In this document: one piece after another, positions 46,097 to 59,100 of the stretch
How positions within the stretch are numbered: position 1 is the stretch's first letter
Layout of the letters: every line of letters begins with the position of its first letter
Assembly (NCBI GenBank): GCA_009767595.1
Contig: VSDK01021698.1
Location: forward strand, 7,501 to 71,500
Length of the DNA: 64,000 nt
Direction of reading: 5' to 3'
Origin: Symbiodinium kawagutii
Lineage: Eukaryota > Sar > Dinophyceae > Suessiales > Symbiodiniaceae
The notes under the pieces: generated by a model
The model's input: only the letters and a program-made list of their open reading frames with translations
Database searches by the model: none
Told to the model about the DNA's origin: nothing
Program-made: the position numbers and the translations under genes

Positions 46097-46170
46097 GGTG
46101 GATTCAACCCCTCTGAAAAATATGAGTCACTGAGAATCATCCCAAATACCAGGAACAAAAACATGAGTGG
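46097..46170. mobile_element. family-3 element, right end lost
   Basis: GGTGGATTCAACCCCTCTGA then AAAATATGAG; the closing repeat is not recognisable. Confidence 0.5.
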
Positions 46171-46712
46171 CTGATCACAATGATTATGACACATGTGTGA
46201 TTCTCATTGACAGTGGCAGTTGTTGAGCAGTAACATTGGTTCATGAGCTTAACAAAGGTTGGAAATAGATATTGATTCATAACATGGCTACATCCACGCT
46301 TGGCTAGCGGTGATAGTGCAAGTAAGGCAATATGGGATATGGTTTGAACACATCAATCACACACATTACTATCACATTACATTATAACATGAGAACAGAA
46401 CCAATCAGTCATTAGAAAACCAATGTACCAACTAGGTTCAAAATTGCCTTTAGTGTTCGAATGAGTGGTATACTACTTGATATGTGTTATTCTCATTGGT
46501 CATAATCATTGATATCAACTGGTAGTAGTCTACTACCAACTACAGTATTAGTTTGCACTGCATTATGACCATCTACCTCACAATACATATCTTGGATAAA
46601 CACGTACAGTTTGTTGAACCTACACAAATATATGTAAATAGTTGGTTAGAGAAAAAACACATGTATACAATTGCATACACATCATGTATACACACATGGA
46701 TGTGACAGCTGC

Positions 46713-46867
46713 CTGTGCACCATCTCCCCAGCACCAACCACCTCCATGTCCATGAGCTGAACGAACAGCTCAGGAACTCCCTGGAAGTAGAAGACATGTG
46801 GCAACATCGCCCAGTCGCTGAAGGTGGACCACTCTAAGGCTTGCCTGGTCCGATGGACCCGAAGAAA
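46713..46867 (-). CDS. exon, unrecognised
   Basis: Starts after CCAGCAG and ends GTGCACAG|GCAGCT, a GC donor. Reads FLRVHRTRQALEWSTFSDWA then MLPHVFYFQGVPELFVQLMD then MEVVGAGEMVH. Very convincing as coding. The hydrophobic/aromatic pattern suggests a folded domain that I cannot name. Confidence 0.6.
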
Positions 46868-47374
46868 CTGCTGGGTTTTTAGGTGTTGAGTAGCACTAGG
46901 TACTGCAAAGGGATCATTACAAAGATTTTTTTTTAAGGTATCGCTGGGATGATTGAATGCTTACAATATGCTTCATTTATTCCTAAACAGTGAAAACCAG
47001 GTTGTACTAACAGCTTGTCAATCCCAAACAAGGGAATAGTAGTACAAGATGTACTATCAAAGAAATATCATTCATGTACTATCAGAAGTATTAATATTAG
47101 TTAGGGAATATTATTAGTTGTACTATCTGCTTCTTTGCTGGGAAATTTAGTCATGCCTGCGAATGGAAGCAGCAACTTTGAAGCATTTCCCCTCTAAAGC
47201 ATGCTTCATGATTACCCCCTGTCCACCCGCAAATGACTATTGTTCTCAACCAGCTTAACCATTGTCAATAGTAGCCATGATACCACCACTGTGACTATAT
47301 AAAATTTGAATATATATATATATATGTATACACATGTAAACAAATATTTATTTATATATAAGCTATTACCAGAA

Positions 47375-47490
47375 CCATTGTCAATAAGTTTCCAATCTTC
47401 CACCAAGATGCTCAACTCCCATGGGCCGATGGATATGGGCGAAAAATGGCGAGGAGTCCTCAGTGGTTCAAGCGCTGTCGATACAATTTG
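47375..47490 (-). CDS. exon, unrecognised
   Basis: The minus-strand frame reads VQIVSTALEPLRTPRHFSPI then SIGPWELSILVEDWKLIDNG. Good codons; same strand and probably same gene as its neighbours. Confidence 0.45.
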
Positions 47491-47658
47491 CACTCCATGG
47501 GCCTATGCGCTTGTCAATCATCAAGGCTTCTTTTCATATACCAATACTATCACTTGTAATGTTCATAGTGTGTCAAACCGTAGCTTGATGGTGGCGGCTT
47601 GCTGGTGCTTGAGTAATGTCGATCATGGTTCACAGTAGTTAAACATGGGCAAAAATGG

Positions 47659-47768
47659 CAATGGGTCAAAACCCTGTACCCCTGGTTCCCTATCATTAAC
47701 CATTGTTTTTCTTATCATTGGTTGGTTATTATCCCCTATTATTGGTTGTTTAATATTGACCCATAGCC
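47659..47768. mobile_element. family-2 inverted-repeat element, TSD AAATGG
   Basis: Flanked by AAATGG (47653-47658, 47769-47774); ends CAATGGGTCAAAACCCTGTA and TTGACCCATAGCC. Confidence 0.8.
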
Positions 47769-48339
47769 AAATGGGTTCAAGGACTAAGCACAGTAGATGA
47801 TGACGAGGCCAGTTGATAACGGTTTCCTTGTGCCAACAATCTTCACTGAACGATGCGGCAAGTTGATCCACGTTGGGATCCCAAGTTTCTTTCGTCTGCG
47901 AAGATGACCTTGTTGGATCCCTTGCTTGCCATGTGTTGTCCCCAAATCAGCCGAGGTATGGATACACATGTGTGAATATAGCCTGTGAAACCATACCAAA
48001 ACACATACCTTCTAAATAAATTCAAGTATGTTGTACAGAATTCATCAACAAATATTTGATTCAAAGGCATTAACTAAGAACAACTTGGTTTTCCTTTCCT
48101 GGCAGGCATCTAGGTTTGGAAATGAACGAGTGCTGATCAAATGATGGGTCATGCCGGCCTATTCAACAAAATGCATTTTTTGCCATCAAGAAAATAGTGG
48201 TTCGAACACTTGAACCAAGTCAAACGTATTTGAATAACCATGTCCAACAGTAAAACAACATATGTATAGTGTATCTTCTATACATTTCTATACAAATAGA
48301 AACATGATTGGATGCATATATATTTCAAATAAAGCTGCA

Positions 48340-48512
48340 CCACCACAGGCCACATCCCACCCAACTTCCAAGGCTCCGGAATAGGATGATGTGTTTCCGC
48401 AGGCGGTGATTCGTCTCTGGCGTAGTATTCCATGGCAGGGGAAGTATGTGGACCCACCAGCCAACGCCAAAGGTCCTTGGGAACAAACACCGGCACGTTC
48501 GCCTCAGCGTCG
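48340..48512 (-). CDS. exon, unrecognised
   Basis: After GCTGAG the frame reads ANVPVFVPKDLWRWLVGPHT then SPAMEYYARDESPPAETHHP then IPEPWKLGGMWPVVVQ. Strong codon bias. A family-1 element (48561-48661) lies about 50 bases upstream of the acceptor. The Pro/His/Trp content recalls an enzyme core, but no family is recognised. Confidence 0.5.
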
Positions 48513-48560
48513 CAGCCGGCATGTCATACAGGTCGTGAAAGCATAGAGGTCCAATCACTT

Positions 48561-48661
48561 GGTGGTTTCTTAAAATACGGGAACCCCCAAAATGCTTGGT
48601 TTATCACTGGAAATGATTAATATGGGATGATTTTGGGGTACCCCTATTTTGAGAAACACCA
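48561..48661. mobile_element. family-1 inverted-repeat element, TSD ACTT
   Basis: 101 bp flanked by ACTT (48557-48560, 48662-48665). Confidence 0.9.
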
Positions 48662-49924
48662 ACTTTAATACTTGTAACATGGTGAAATAATAGTGACAAT
48701 GAGTTGACCGTGTAAACATGATAGACAACAATCAGAATGAGAATGCCAAAACAAATAAAGTTATGTCATAGAAGGCTTGATAGCGATCAACAATCAATAA
48801 CTGTCACTAGTGGATCCTCAGCTCCTAACAAGTTCTCAATCCTCAGCAGAACAGCTTTGCTTACAACTAATTAGTACTCACCCATTAGCTCTAATGATAT
48901 TGACATTAGCTGAGAATAAATCACCTATTGAAGAATAGTAGGATGTCTTTTACACACAGTAAAATCTGCTCTAATGATATTGACAACAATTATGTCTCAA
49001 AAAGGCAAATATGTCATCAACTAATGAAGGCAAACTTATCTCAATGATGATTAACAACGGTCCTATCATTTTGATCGGAATGTTCACACAATTCAGCTGC
49101 ACATTGATTCGCTAACACAGGTCGTTCCAGTACCACTTCGCCTAGATTAATCCCTGCAGTTTGGCAACTGATCGCCAAAAGTGTGATTTTTCTCAACGGG
49201 AGAATGCTGGGTAAAGGTCGTATAGGGATGGTTGGTAACAGCTTTGAATGGCTATTAAAAATATGGCTCAGTGAATGATAAAAATGGTCAATAATTGTAG
49301 TGCTGGTTGTTAATGGAGCATATGATATTACATGATAGCGGTTCAATTCATGGTTGTTCATAGTGATTGTTGTTAGTGGCGGCCGTTTTTATGATTAATC
49401 GAAATGGTTCAATTAATGTTGCATGATGACTGGTGGGTAATATCGATGCTGAATAAGATGGTGATCAGGGTACGGCCACCGCCAATGAGCTGAACATTTG
49501 TTGAATGATCATATGACTCAGTCTAAATCACTGGTTTCAACATCAATCAACCAGGCGACTCCTGCACAGAAATGACACGTCTTGTTTCATGCAGTAGCAA
49601 GAATGAACAATTGTGACTGGTGAATGATTTCAGCGAAGAGACCGTTTTGCGGAATGCCAATCATGAACATGAGCAGATGGAAGGTAGATAGATTATCAGC
49701 TATCGACAGTAAATTAGGGTTAAGAATCTATTCATATGGATTTCCATGGATTTTCCATTACTAACACTAGTTGATACAATGCAACTCAAGCCATCAAATC
49801 TTATCCCAAACTACAGCACAAAAAATTATCCAACAGTCATCAACAGTCCAAATCTAGAACCCAGTTGGTAGCCAAGCGACTGAATACAGCTCATTGAAGA
49901 GGAAAATGGTGGTATCGTAGGGAA

Positions 49925-49960
49925 NNNNNNNNNNNNNNNNNNNNNNNNNNNNNNNNNNNN
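49925..49960. other. assembly gap (36 N)
   Basis: A run of N flanked on both sides by TAGGGAA. Confidence 0.95.
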
Positions 49961-50228
49961 TAGGGAAAGCACACGGCCGCGCGATGGGAGGCCAACTTCT
50001 GATACGGCATCCGGGGGACCTGCACAGATGCACAATGCACCATTCCGCTGGGAAGTAGGCTACGGCTACTGTCCACGTATATGTGAAAAAATGGCTATAC
50101 AGAAATGGCGGAGGAATGGTGAAATGATGCTTCACTCAACTTTGTAGAGTTCAATTTCATGGTTCAGGAAGTTGTTCCTTTCATGGGCAATGATGGGAAA
50201 TGACGACTGTTGATTGTAATTAAGCAAT

Positions 50229-50345
50229 ATGGTTGTGGGTTAGTTCACCCTGTACCCCGTGTGTAGCATCATCCACCGTTGTTTTCCCTATTTCATATTG
50301 TTCGTCATCATCTCCCATACTTAGCCATGATTAATCATTGAAAAT
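50229..50345. mobile_element. family-2 element, diverged or right-truncated
   Basis: Left end ATATGGTTGTGGGTTAGTTC and CACCCTGTACCCC core; right end lost. Confidence 0.5.
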
Positions 50346-51017
50346 ACATGATTACAAATTACAGTAGCCATTATTAACCATTACAATCACATTTGTGTCC
50401 CCCATAAAACCATTATCAACCATTATTATGAACCATTGTTTTATTGACTATTTGGTATCAAGCATTATTCAAACATCACGAACTATGAGTGAACATTATT
50501 AAGCATTACTTACCATGTTTAACCACGGTTAACCATTATCAATTATTATCCCCATTATTAGTGAACATGTTTAACCATGATTGTTGACCTTAATGAACTG
50601 ATCTTGTCTTAACCATTGTTGACCAGTGTCAACAATTATCAATAAACCATGATTGACCAATACAAAGCATTTCAACCCACTAGCACATCGGATGGTCAAA
50701 GCCTTGACCCAACTCGCCATGCACCTGGCGTTTGATCATGATCGGCGACCTGTCCATCCATATCAACCATGGATGGTTAATCATCAGCAAGCATCGCTAA
50801 CCGCTTCCGAGCATTCTAAACAACCTCAATTACTATGATTAATGGTTCATTCAGAACAAATTGAGCATCAACAAACCATGGTTTCATAACCATCATGAAA
50901 TCTAATACTAATGATTAATTCAGAATGATGGAATATGGACCATGAATAAGCATCAATTAACCATCAATGTCAAAAACTATGTAACAAGCCTTCTTCGCAT
51001 TGAAATATAAACTACTT

Positions 51018-51109
51018 GGTTGTTTCTCAAAATAGGGGACCCCTCAAGTCATCCATTATTCCATATTTAAAGTAGTAAACCAGGGGTACGCCCATTTTGA
51101 GAAACCACT
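51018..51109. mobile_element. family-1 inverted-repeat element, TSD ACTT
   Basis: 92 bp flanked by ACTT (51014-51017, 51110-51113); the identical flank extends to ACTACTT. Confidence 0.88.
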
Positions 51110-51274
51110 ACTTAAACATTCAATAACCATTCAATAACCACTACTTAAACATTCCTGGGGTACCCCCCTTAGCCTTTCATTAACCATCCAATAACGCATC
51201 AACCGTCCATGGCGCACCAAGCCAGCCTTGATTTCTCCTGTATGGTCACGCCAGGATCGAGCGTTCTCGTACAC

Positions 51275-51337
51275 CTCCAAGCCGTTCTGGGCCTAGTCCG
51301 GCCACGATGCGGACCGTGACGTTAGGTGCATCCACAA
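51275..51337 (-). CDS. exon, unrecognised
   Basis: Starts after TTCCCCAG and ends CTTGGAG|GTGTAC. Reads VDAPNVTVRIVAGLGPERLG, all in strongly biased codons. Probably a secreted or beta-rich protein segment; the family is unknown. Confidence 0.5.
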
Positions 51338-52500
51338 CTGGGGAATCATTTTGTTTGATTGATGTACCATAAAGGTTGGGTTGATACAGGCTGGGGTGAT
51401 GCAGGTTGGGTTGATATACCATAACACCATGATCTTGTTTGGTTGATGTAATAGTAAAACATATAAAAACAACTCAAAGTGATGAACAATGTCAGTTGTT
51501 GACCATGCGTATATGCCGGCTTGGGGGCACTTTTAAACGATGACAACAATCAGGCACAACAAGAATGGAGTGAAAATTCAAGTTTATGGCAACGTACGTT
51601 TTGGTACATGAATAGTTTTGTAGGATGACAGTTCAATCTAATACTGTACTGTACATGTGCGCAAATGCATATAAGGTATATGTTCATACGCACATAAGAT
51701 CAAACAACCACAGTGAGCAACTTATGCAAATTAATGAAACAAACACTGTGAGTAACATTCTCTAGACACATCTCAGCAAACAAACCATCTCAAAACTGGC
51801 TTTGACTTTTGCTGAACAGGTATAGCTACACTCGTGACACCAAAGACTCGTATGACTCCGTGGGCAACAAACATCATGCAACATCATATCATGAAAATTG
51901 ATGTTACTTTTGATGATCAATTAAAGGATGTTCAGTACCTAATCCCGAGAGACTTCAATTCTTTTGAACTGAAGATGTCAGTTGACAGTACCTGCTGGTA
52001 TCAATGCTCTTATGTTTCACAGCAAGGTTGAGATCTTTATTCGAGTGGGCATACTTGCCGCTGCACGAGCAGTAGTACAATGTAGATTGCTATGCCAGCC
52101 TCACCCGGCACCCCACTTGCTTGGTCGATGTGCCTTTACTACCCGATTGATTGAAAACTGGCCTAGACCAGCCACGAGACCTACTGCTTTCATTCCTGAT
52201 TCAGTCTAGACGTTCCAGTGTATGAATCCAGCCCAGTTCCATGGAAATTCGACACAATGCCTAATGCATTGGCCACGGTCATGATTGAGTGTGACTTGGC
52301 CATACACATGGTTTAGTCACTCAGCATCATTGGGCCAAAATCATGATTCATTACCTACTATTAACTATTAACCGTCCTTTACGAGTCTGAACCTGTATAG
52401 ATCATAATTCAATATAATTTACTCAGCCACTATCAACTTGATTCGCACCATCTAAAACCACTAGTGATCATGATTACTCCATGTTTAATCACTTCATCAC

Positions 52501-52603
52501 CTGCATGGCATGGTTCTCCACCTCCAGCACTGGCACCAGCAGCGTCTTTTTGCCGCAGATCACGGGGGTCTCCTTCCGCATCCACCGTCGCTTCACCACG
52601 TCG
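52501..52603 (-). CDS. exon downstream of the pyrophosphorylase, unrecognised
   Basis: Minus-strand frame VVKRRWMRKETPVICGKKTL then LVPVLEVENHAMQ, ending CATGCAG|GTGATG. A direct repeat GTGGTGAAGCGAC lies at its 5' end. It could be joined to the pyrophosphorylase by a GC donor just before that gene's stop, but is more likely the next gene. Confidence 0.45.
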
Positions 52604-52685
52604 CTTCACCACGTTGCCCTGTCTCGGACGCCAGGGCCGCCGCCACCGTGGGCGACCCAAGCAGCGAGGGGTCACCGTCGCAGGG

Positions 52686-53034
52686 TCAGAGCTTGATCTC
52701 TTCCATCTCCAGGACCTGCTTCTGGTACCTCGTGGCGCTGCGCAAGGCCAGTGGTGACCTTCATCCGGGGCTTGACCACAAGAAATGGCTGTCAATTTGG
52801 CGACGGTGGGCAGTAAGCATTATTAGACCCCATTCATTAACCATCTGTTGATCATGTTTTTATATTGTTTTCAGCATTCATCGACCAGGGATTTAGCATC
52901 ATGGAACCATTGTTAAGTGTTGATTAATCATTAGCCATTGCCTACTCATCATTCACCACCATTACCCACCACTGAAGCCTCACATAATTCATCACAATCA
53001 CCACCACGACCACCACCACCACCACCACCACCAG

Positions 53035-53109
<75 letters not shown>

Positions 53110-56100
53110 ATAGTTGCCCCTTACTTAACCACTACTAAACCATTGGTTCATCACCAGCACCTGGCACCGTCTCCAAGTCACCCACGGATCTGCCAGGAGG
53201 GCGAAGATTTCGCCAACTCCTCGGGTGGAATTGCCAGGATCTCCACGCCACGGTTGTCGATGCACCGTCCTCACAGCACCCAGCTGGGCTCTCCAAGCGT
53301 TCCACCGCGCGTTGCACCGGTGACTCCGGGGTTGAGGAGTCACCACCATCACCAACAAGAGCAACCAGCAACAAGAAAACACCAAGGCAAAATGACACTT
53401 GGAAGATGAAGTTCGTAATGAAGAACAAACATCAACAGCCATCAGCGGTGGAGCAATGCTTACAAACCAAGTCCCGGCCTGCCAATGTTCCTTGACCAGA
53501 GATGCTGACGGCACCCTTCAACTGCAAACCATCAATGGTGACCTGCGAGGATCGAAGTGTTGAAAGTGGCACCCTGATGCCTCACAGTTATGGTGAGTTT
53601 GTTCACTCTGATCTTGAAGGTGAATTGACTGTGAAGGTGAGTTAGGTCACTCAAATTGATTAAGTGAACCATCCGCTGAATATCCACAATCAACTGTCAA
53701 ATGCTGGCAAGAGTCTGAGCGGTGCCAGCTATATGGATATAAAACTATTAGCGTTGCTTCTTTTAGCAAAAAACAACATTTTGGAGTGGATGTGGATACC
53801 CCTCATTTTTGCACCTATCGAAGTGTGGCTTGTCAATGTCTCACTCGGATAGATATTGATCGCATACCGTCTGATTGCCGGCTCATCTGCGGTCATTAGG
53901 CTACAACTCCACTTACTTAATTGTGGTTTATTTTTGGGTCAAAGGTTGCACAATCCATCAAACATCTTACAGAAAATCACACCCAGTGGTGTACCGTCTT
54001 CGGAATGATGGGGTCAGGGGCCCATGGTGCATTGGGGCCGCGCCCATGCATGGGACGCTCCGTGGTGCTGCCCAGTGACGTCACCGTCCAGGATCAGAGT
54101 GGAGCCTTTGGAGATGACGATCCTCGACCACACGACTCGACGTTGCGTAGCATACGTTAATGGCTGATACATAATTGTTATCGCTCACTAACCAAAGATT
54201 GGTAATGGTTGATAATTCAAAGTTAAGAATGGGGAAGAAAAGAACATGGGAAGTTCTCAATTCTCAAATCAAATCTGTTCAAACAAATCAAAGCCGAAAT
54301 GCAAGGAAACCAGGATCCCATTCCCCAGGTTGTGATAACTTTAAATACAGTAAGATATTGGATGGTTGAACATGATTTACAAACCAAATCACTGCAAATG
54401 CCTCTCATTGCGGCTTCGTGTATCATAAGCAATACATGTCAATCAAAGCAAATTGCAGGCGACCATTCTGCTGTGGTTCTACTGGCTTCGCCAAGCTTAG
54501 ACAGAAAAACCATCTGCACACCCTAAATCAAGCTGCTAGCCAAATCATGACTGGCCATGATTAACCCAAAGCTTCGAAGCACTGAATCTTTGAGGGGATA
54601 TGATAGGTACTGTATACAAGTCGCTTCTGCCTGTGTAATATAAATAGGTGACATCAAGACATCCCAAATGGTGGTTTCTCGAAATAGAGCTTCCCCCATA
54701 TCATCCAACAGGTGCGAAGCTCACATCCCGTTTTGTCTTTGCTTCGGATTCACCCAGGTCCTACAAGGTAGGCCCTCACCAGCTACAGTCGTTGGTTCAT
54801 AGCTATTACTACCAGGCAAATGGTAGATACAGCTAGATATAGTCAAATGGCTTACAAACCAACTTACAATCACTATCAACCCGTAATGGCATGATTAATC
54901 TTAGTTAACCAGAGTAAATTGGCTTACAAATCCCCAGACAACCGGAGGGGATTCACCTGGTAGACTGGTCAACCAGTGGATCATTCAGAAATCACGTGGC
55001 TGGTGACGGGCAGAACTCAAAGGTGAGTTGATATCAAACACAGGTTGTCACACCCAGAACCAGCCAAAGGGGTTTAAAACCAACGCTTTTTTGCGCCTTT
55101 TTAGAGACTCAAATGATTCTAATGCAAACAAAGAAGAGATTGCATATCATGTTCAAAACCAGCGCTATTCTGGAGGAGGAATTTCACTTTCATTGCAGGT
55201 CGCCAGATGTTTTTTTCCATTGAGCACAAAAAATAAATACAGAAGCTGAGGCAGCAAGTCTTACGTGAGGCAGCCAGGCTCTTGTCACCCAGGCTTAACG
55301 GCACTGCTAAAAGGCAATGACCACCAAACCATACACAGCAATGTGATGCTGTTCAGCAGGGAAGTCATCCCTTGTACCAACATGCCCACGTTTTGCTGGT
55401 AAATGTTGGTTAATGTTCATGATTGGCATTTGATACTGATTAGTTAATGTGAGTTGATGCTAGTTGCCCAAGGGCTCATGGATTTTTAACACATGGCAAG
55501 TTGGTGGTTTCCCAGGCTTGCGGCCACGTGACTTCCCTCGGATCTTGCTTTTGAGCTCTTCTAAAGACACAGCGAAGGATGGCTTGATGACAATCCTTGA
55601 AGTGCAGGGGGAAGGATCAGGGTAACTACCGTTAATGTTGTATAGTTTAAAAAACGCATCTGACTCCAAAGTGATATAGAAAAGGATGTATGAAACACGA
55701 AATGAGAAACATTGTTGAACCAACTTGTTTTTCAACATTGGACCGAATTCCCTTGATTTCCACCATGGAGTCCACTGCAAGTACGTACGAACAATTCACC
55801 CTCTAAACTCAGGATTCAGAATCCTCAGCAGTTTTGCAATCCATCCGGATTCTCTGAACGAACCATGCGGACCCCCGAGACGCAGGCAAGGTTGGGTGGA
55901 GGGTCACCACCAAAGATCAGCCTCCGTGGGGGGTCACCGCCATGGGCCGAGGTGCTGTGGACCCAGAAACGCTTTGATGCCCAAGAAAGTCACCTCATCG
56001 GCCTCCGCGATGGTCACATCTCCCGCCAACCTAGGAGGACTGTGGTGCATCTGGGCCATGGATCAGTGACATGGCCCTGGTGGATGATGGGTGAGTAAGC

Positions 56101-59100
56101 TGGTTCATGGTTGACTATAGTGGGACTAAGCTTAAGTGAGCTGGTTAAAATGGGACTATGAATGAACAAAATGAGCCAATGATCAAGCTTGTCAACTGGT
56201 CACTGTGCCTAATGTCGGTTACCATTCTGTGAGTTACAGCTCTGTGCGTACCATGGGTCATAATCATCATGAGAACAGGGTGATGATCATCCTTAGAACA
56301 GTCATCCACGCACTTGCAGTTGACACTGGCAAGATTGATGTATCTCCATAGAAACCCATTGATTATGATGGCGAAAGGAAACATTCATCAAACATGGCAC
56401 ATATAATTATGTTTGGCAAAGTAAAGCCAACATAATGGAATATTCTAATATAATCCCTCTGCCTAACATTGATTATGATGATATTCCAATACCTCGATCA
56501 ACTGAAGCCAACAGCCATTGGCCTACTCGTAGCCATGAGCAACTCTGGAGGGCAGGAGCACCCAGTGCCCCCTGTGAACCGCTTTCCAAAGAAATGAATT
56601 CCATACCAAGGTCCAAACAGAATTCTGAGGTCAAACAAAACAAGGATGACTTGAACTATATATGGTTGGTTTATTACTGTAAATGACTGGTGATGGATGA
56701 TTCAGGGGTACCCCTATGGCTTGAGAAACACCCATATAGCTAATATTGAAATCACGAGCCATGCAAACGAGTCCATAAACGCACCAAGAAACTGCAGAAG
56801 CCTGGCATTGCAGGCATAGATATCTGCTTCCGCGGATAAGGCGCATTCAGGAGGAACCTTTTTCTTGGCATCCTGGTGAGCGGACTCGCTTCTCGTCTCC
56901 CATGATCCCGTGATCCCAGTACACAGCCACGAGCCCGTATCTTCCGAGAAAACAAATGAGTTGGAGATCCATTTGTATAGTTCAATGGGAAACAGGGTTA
57001 GGCCGCCCCCAATCATTCGACGCTTATGATCATTGCTAAGTGCGGGCAGGAATCAAATCATTTGGAATTAATTATCAACCAGTCTTGATTCCATCGAGTG
57101 ATCAATCTCAGCGGAGAAAAAAGGACACATATGTGCATGATCATACATGATCTATAACTAAAGTAGGATAGATCCTGTACACTATATAATTTATGGACTT
57201 TTCGTTGCTGTGTTAGATTACCTGAAAGTACAATCACATCCGAAGGGTTGCTCTCATACAATGTGGTACCGGGAAGCAAATAGAAAGGAAATAGACTAAT
57301 CCCCTAAATGATCTATGTTCCAGAGTAATGGTGAACAATGTCCCCGTCATCCCTAAAAGAGCAAAACCATCACACGAGTTCGTCATTGTAGACATGATCA
57401 ACTGGAAACAAACAAACCGTTGACGGGTCCCAAACAAATCTCCCAACAACAAAAACAACCATCATATTGAGAACGCAATCTTTGGCTCGGAGGTTGACCT
57501 ACCGGATCTAATTCTGGGACATGTTTGTGAACAACCCCAATGCTGCAACACATCATCTGTTGGCAAACATGCGCGTCATGGACGCGTACTTGGCCAGCAA
57601 GTTTTTTTTGCATCGTCCTAGGTTGCTCTGTGATCTGCGAACATCATCCGGAACTACCACTCACAAGCATTCAAAAGTACCATATATCTATCACACTGCA
57701 CTAGAAAAAATCACAAAGTGCTGATCATGAATTGAAAAAAAGACCCGTGAATATCGCGCTCCCAGAAAAGATTGCAAACACTTCGCGGCAAGGACACCGA
57801 ATCAGGATTGAACCTGCTACCAAAAGTCAACGTTTGCAGGTTGCTCGGCAAGGTGACCTGATCCAGGCTCTGATCGAATCTGTGGCCAAAAGTCAAAGTT
57901 TGCAGGTTGCTGGGCAAGGTGACCTGGTCCAGACTCTGATTGAAACGAATACCAAATGTCAAAGTTTGCAGGTTGCTCGGCAAGCTGACCCGATCCAAGC
58001 TCTGATTGAAATGAATACCAAATGTCAAAGTTTGTAGATTGCTCGGCAAGCTGACCCGATCCAAGCTCTGATTGAAATCATCCCCAAAAGTCAAAGTTTG
58101 TAGATTGCTCGGCAAGCTGACCCGATCCAAGCTCTGATTGAAATCATCCCCAAAAGTCAAAGTTTGTAGATTGATGGGCAAGGTGACCTGATCCAAGCTC
58201 TGATTGAAATCATCCCCAAAAGTCAAAGTTTGTAGATTGATGGGCAAGGTGACCTGATCCAGGCTCTGGTTGAATGTGTGGCCAAAGGTCAAAGTTTGCA
58301 GGTTGATCGGCAAGGTGACCCGATCCAGGCTCTGGTTGAAATCATTGCGAAAAGACAAAGTTTGTAGATTGATGGGCAAGGTGACCTGATCCAGGATCTT
58401 GTTGAAATCATTGCCAAAAGTCATTTGTAGGTTTGCAGATTGGCCAACAATCAAAGTGTGCAGGTCGATTGGCAAGGTTACCCGATCGAAATATTTGCCG
58501 AGCGTCAAAGTTTGCAGGTTGATTGGCAAGGTGACCCGATCCAGGCTCTGATCGAATCTGTGGCCAAAAGTCAAAGTTTTAAGGTTGCTCGGCAAGGTGA
58601 CCTGGTCCAGACTCTGATTGAACCTGCTACCAAATGTCAACGTTTGCAGGTTGCTCGGCAAGCTGACCCGATCCAAGCTCTGATTGAAATCATCCCCAAA
58701 AGTCAAAGTTTGCAGGTTGCTGGGCAAGGTGACCTGGTCCAGACTCTGATTGAAACGAATACCAAATGTCAAAGTTTGCAGGTTGCTCGGCAAGCTGACC
58801 CGATCCAAGCTCTGATTGAAATCATCCCCAAAAGTCAAAGTTTGTAGATTGATGGGCAAGGTGACCTGATCCAAGCTCTGATTGAAATCATCCCCAAAAG
58901 TCAAAGTTTGTAGATTGATGGGCAAGGTGACCCGATCCAGGCTCTGGTTGAAGTCATCCCCAAAAGTCAAAGTTTGCAAGCTGTTAGGCAAGGTGACGCG
59001 AACCAGGCTTTGATTGAATTTCTTGCCAAATGTCAAAGTTTTTAGAGCGCTCGGCAAGGTGACCTGGTCCAGGCTCTGATTGAATCTGCGGCCAAAGGTC

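Larger units (their letters stand above)
48700..51250. other. long stretch without a convincing gene
   Basis: Mostly AACCAT/ATGGTT-type low-complexity sequence, with an assembly gap (49925-49960), a partial family-2 element (50229-50345) and a family-1 element (51018-51109). Frames running through the gap are artefacts. Confidence 0.45.

Noticed and set aside
49826..50135. Frames reading through the N gap
   Set aside because: Undetermined residues; the frame across the gap is arbitrary.
52938..53138. Poly-Pro/poly-Ser plus-strand frame
   Set aside because: Translation of CAC and CAT microsatellites only.
53135..53428. Other minus frames over exon I of the pyrophosphorylase (TTVAWRSWQFHPRSW...)
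   Set aside because: Only the CIDNRGVEILAI frame matches the family and joins in phase on both sides.
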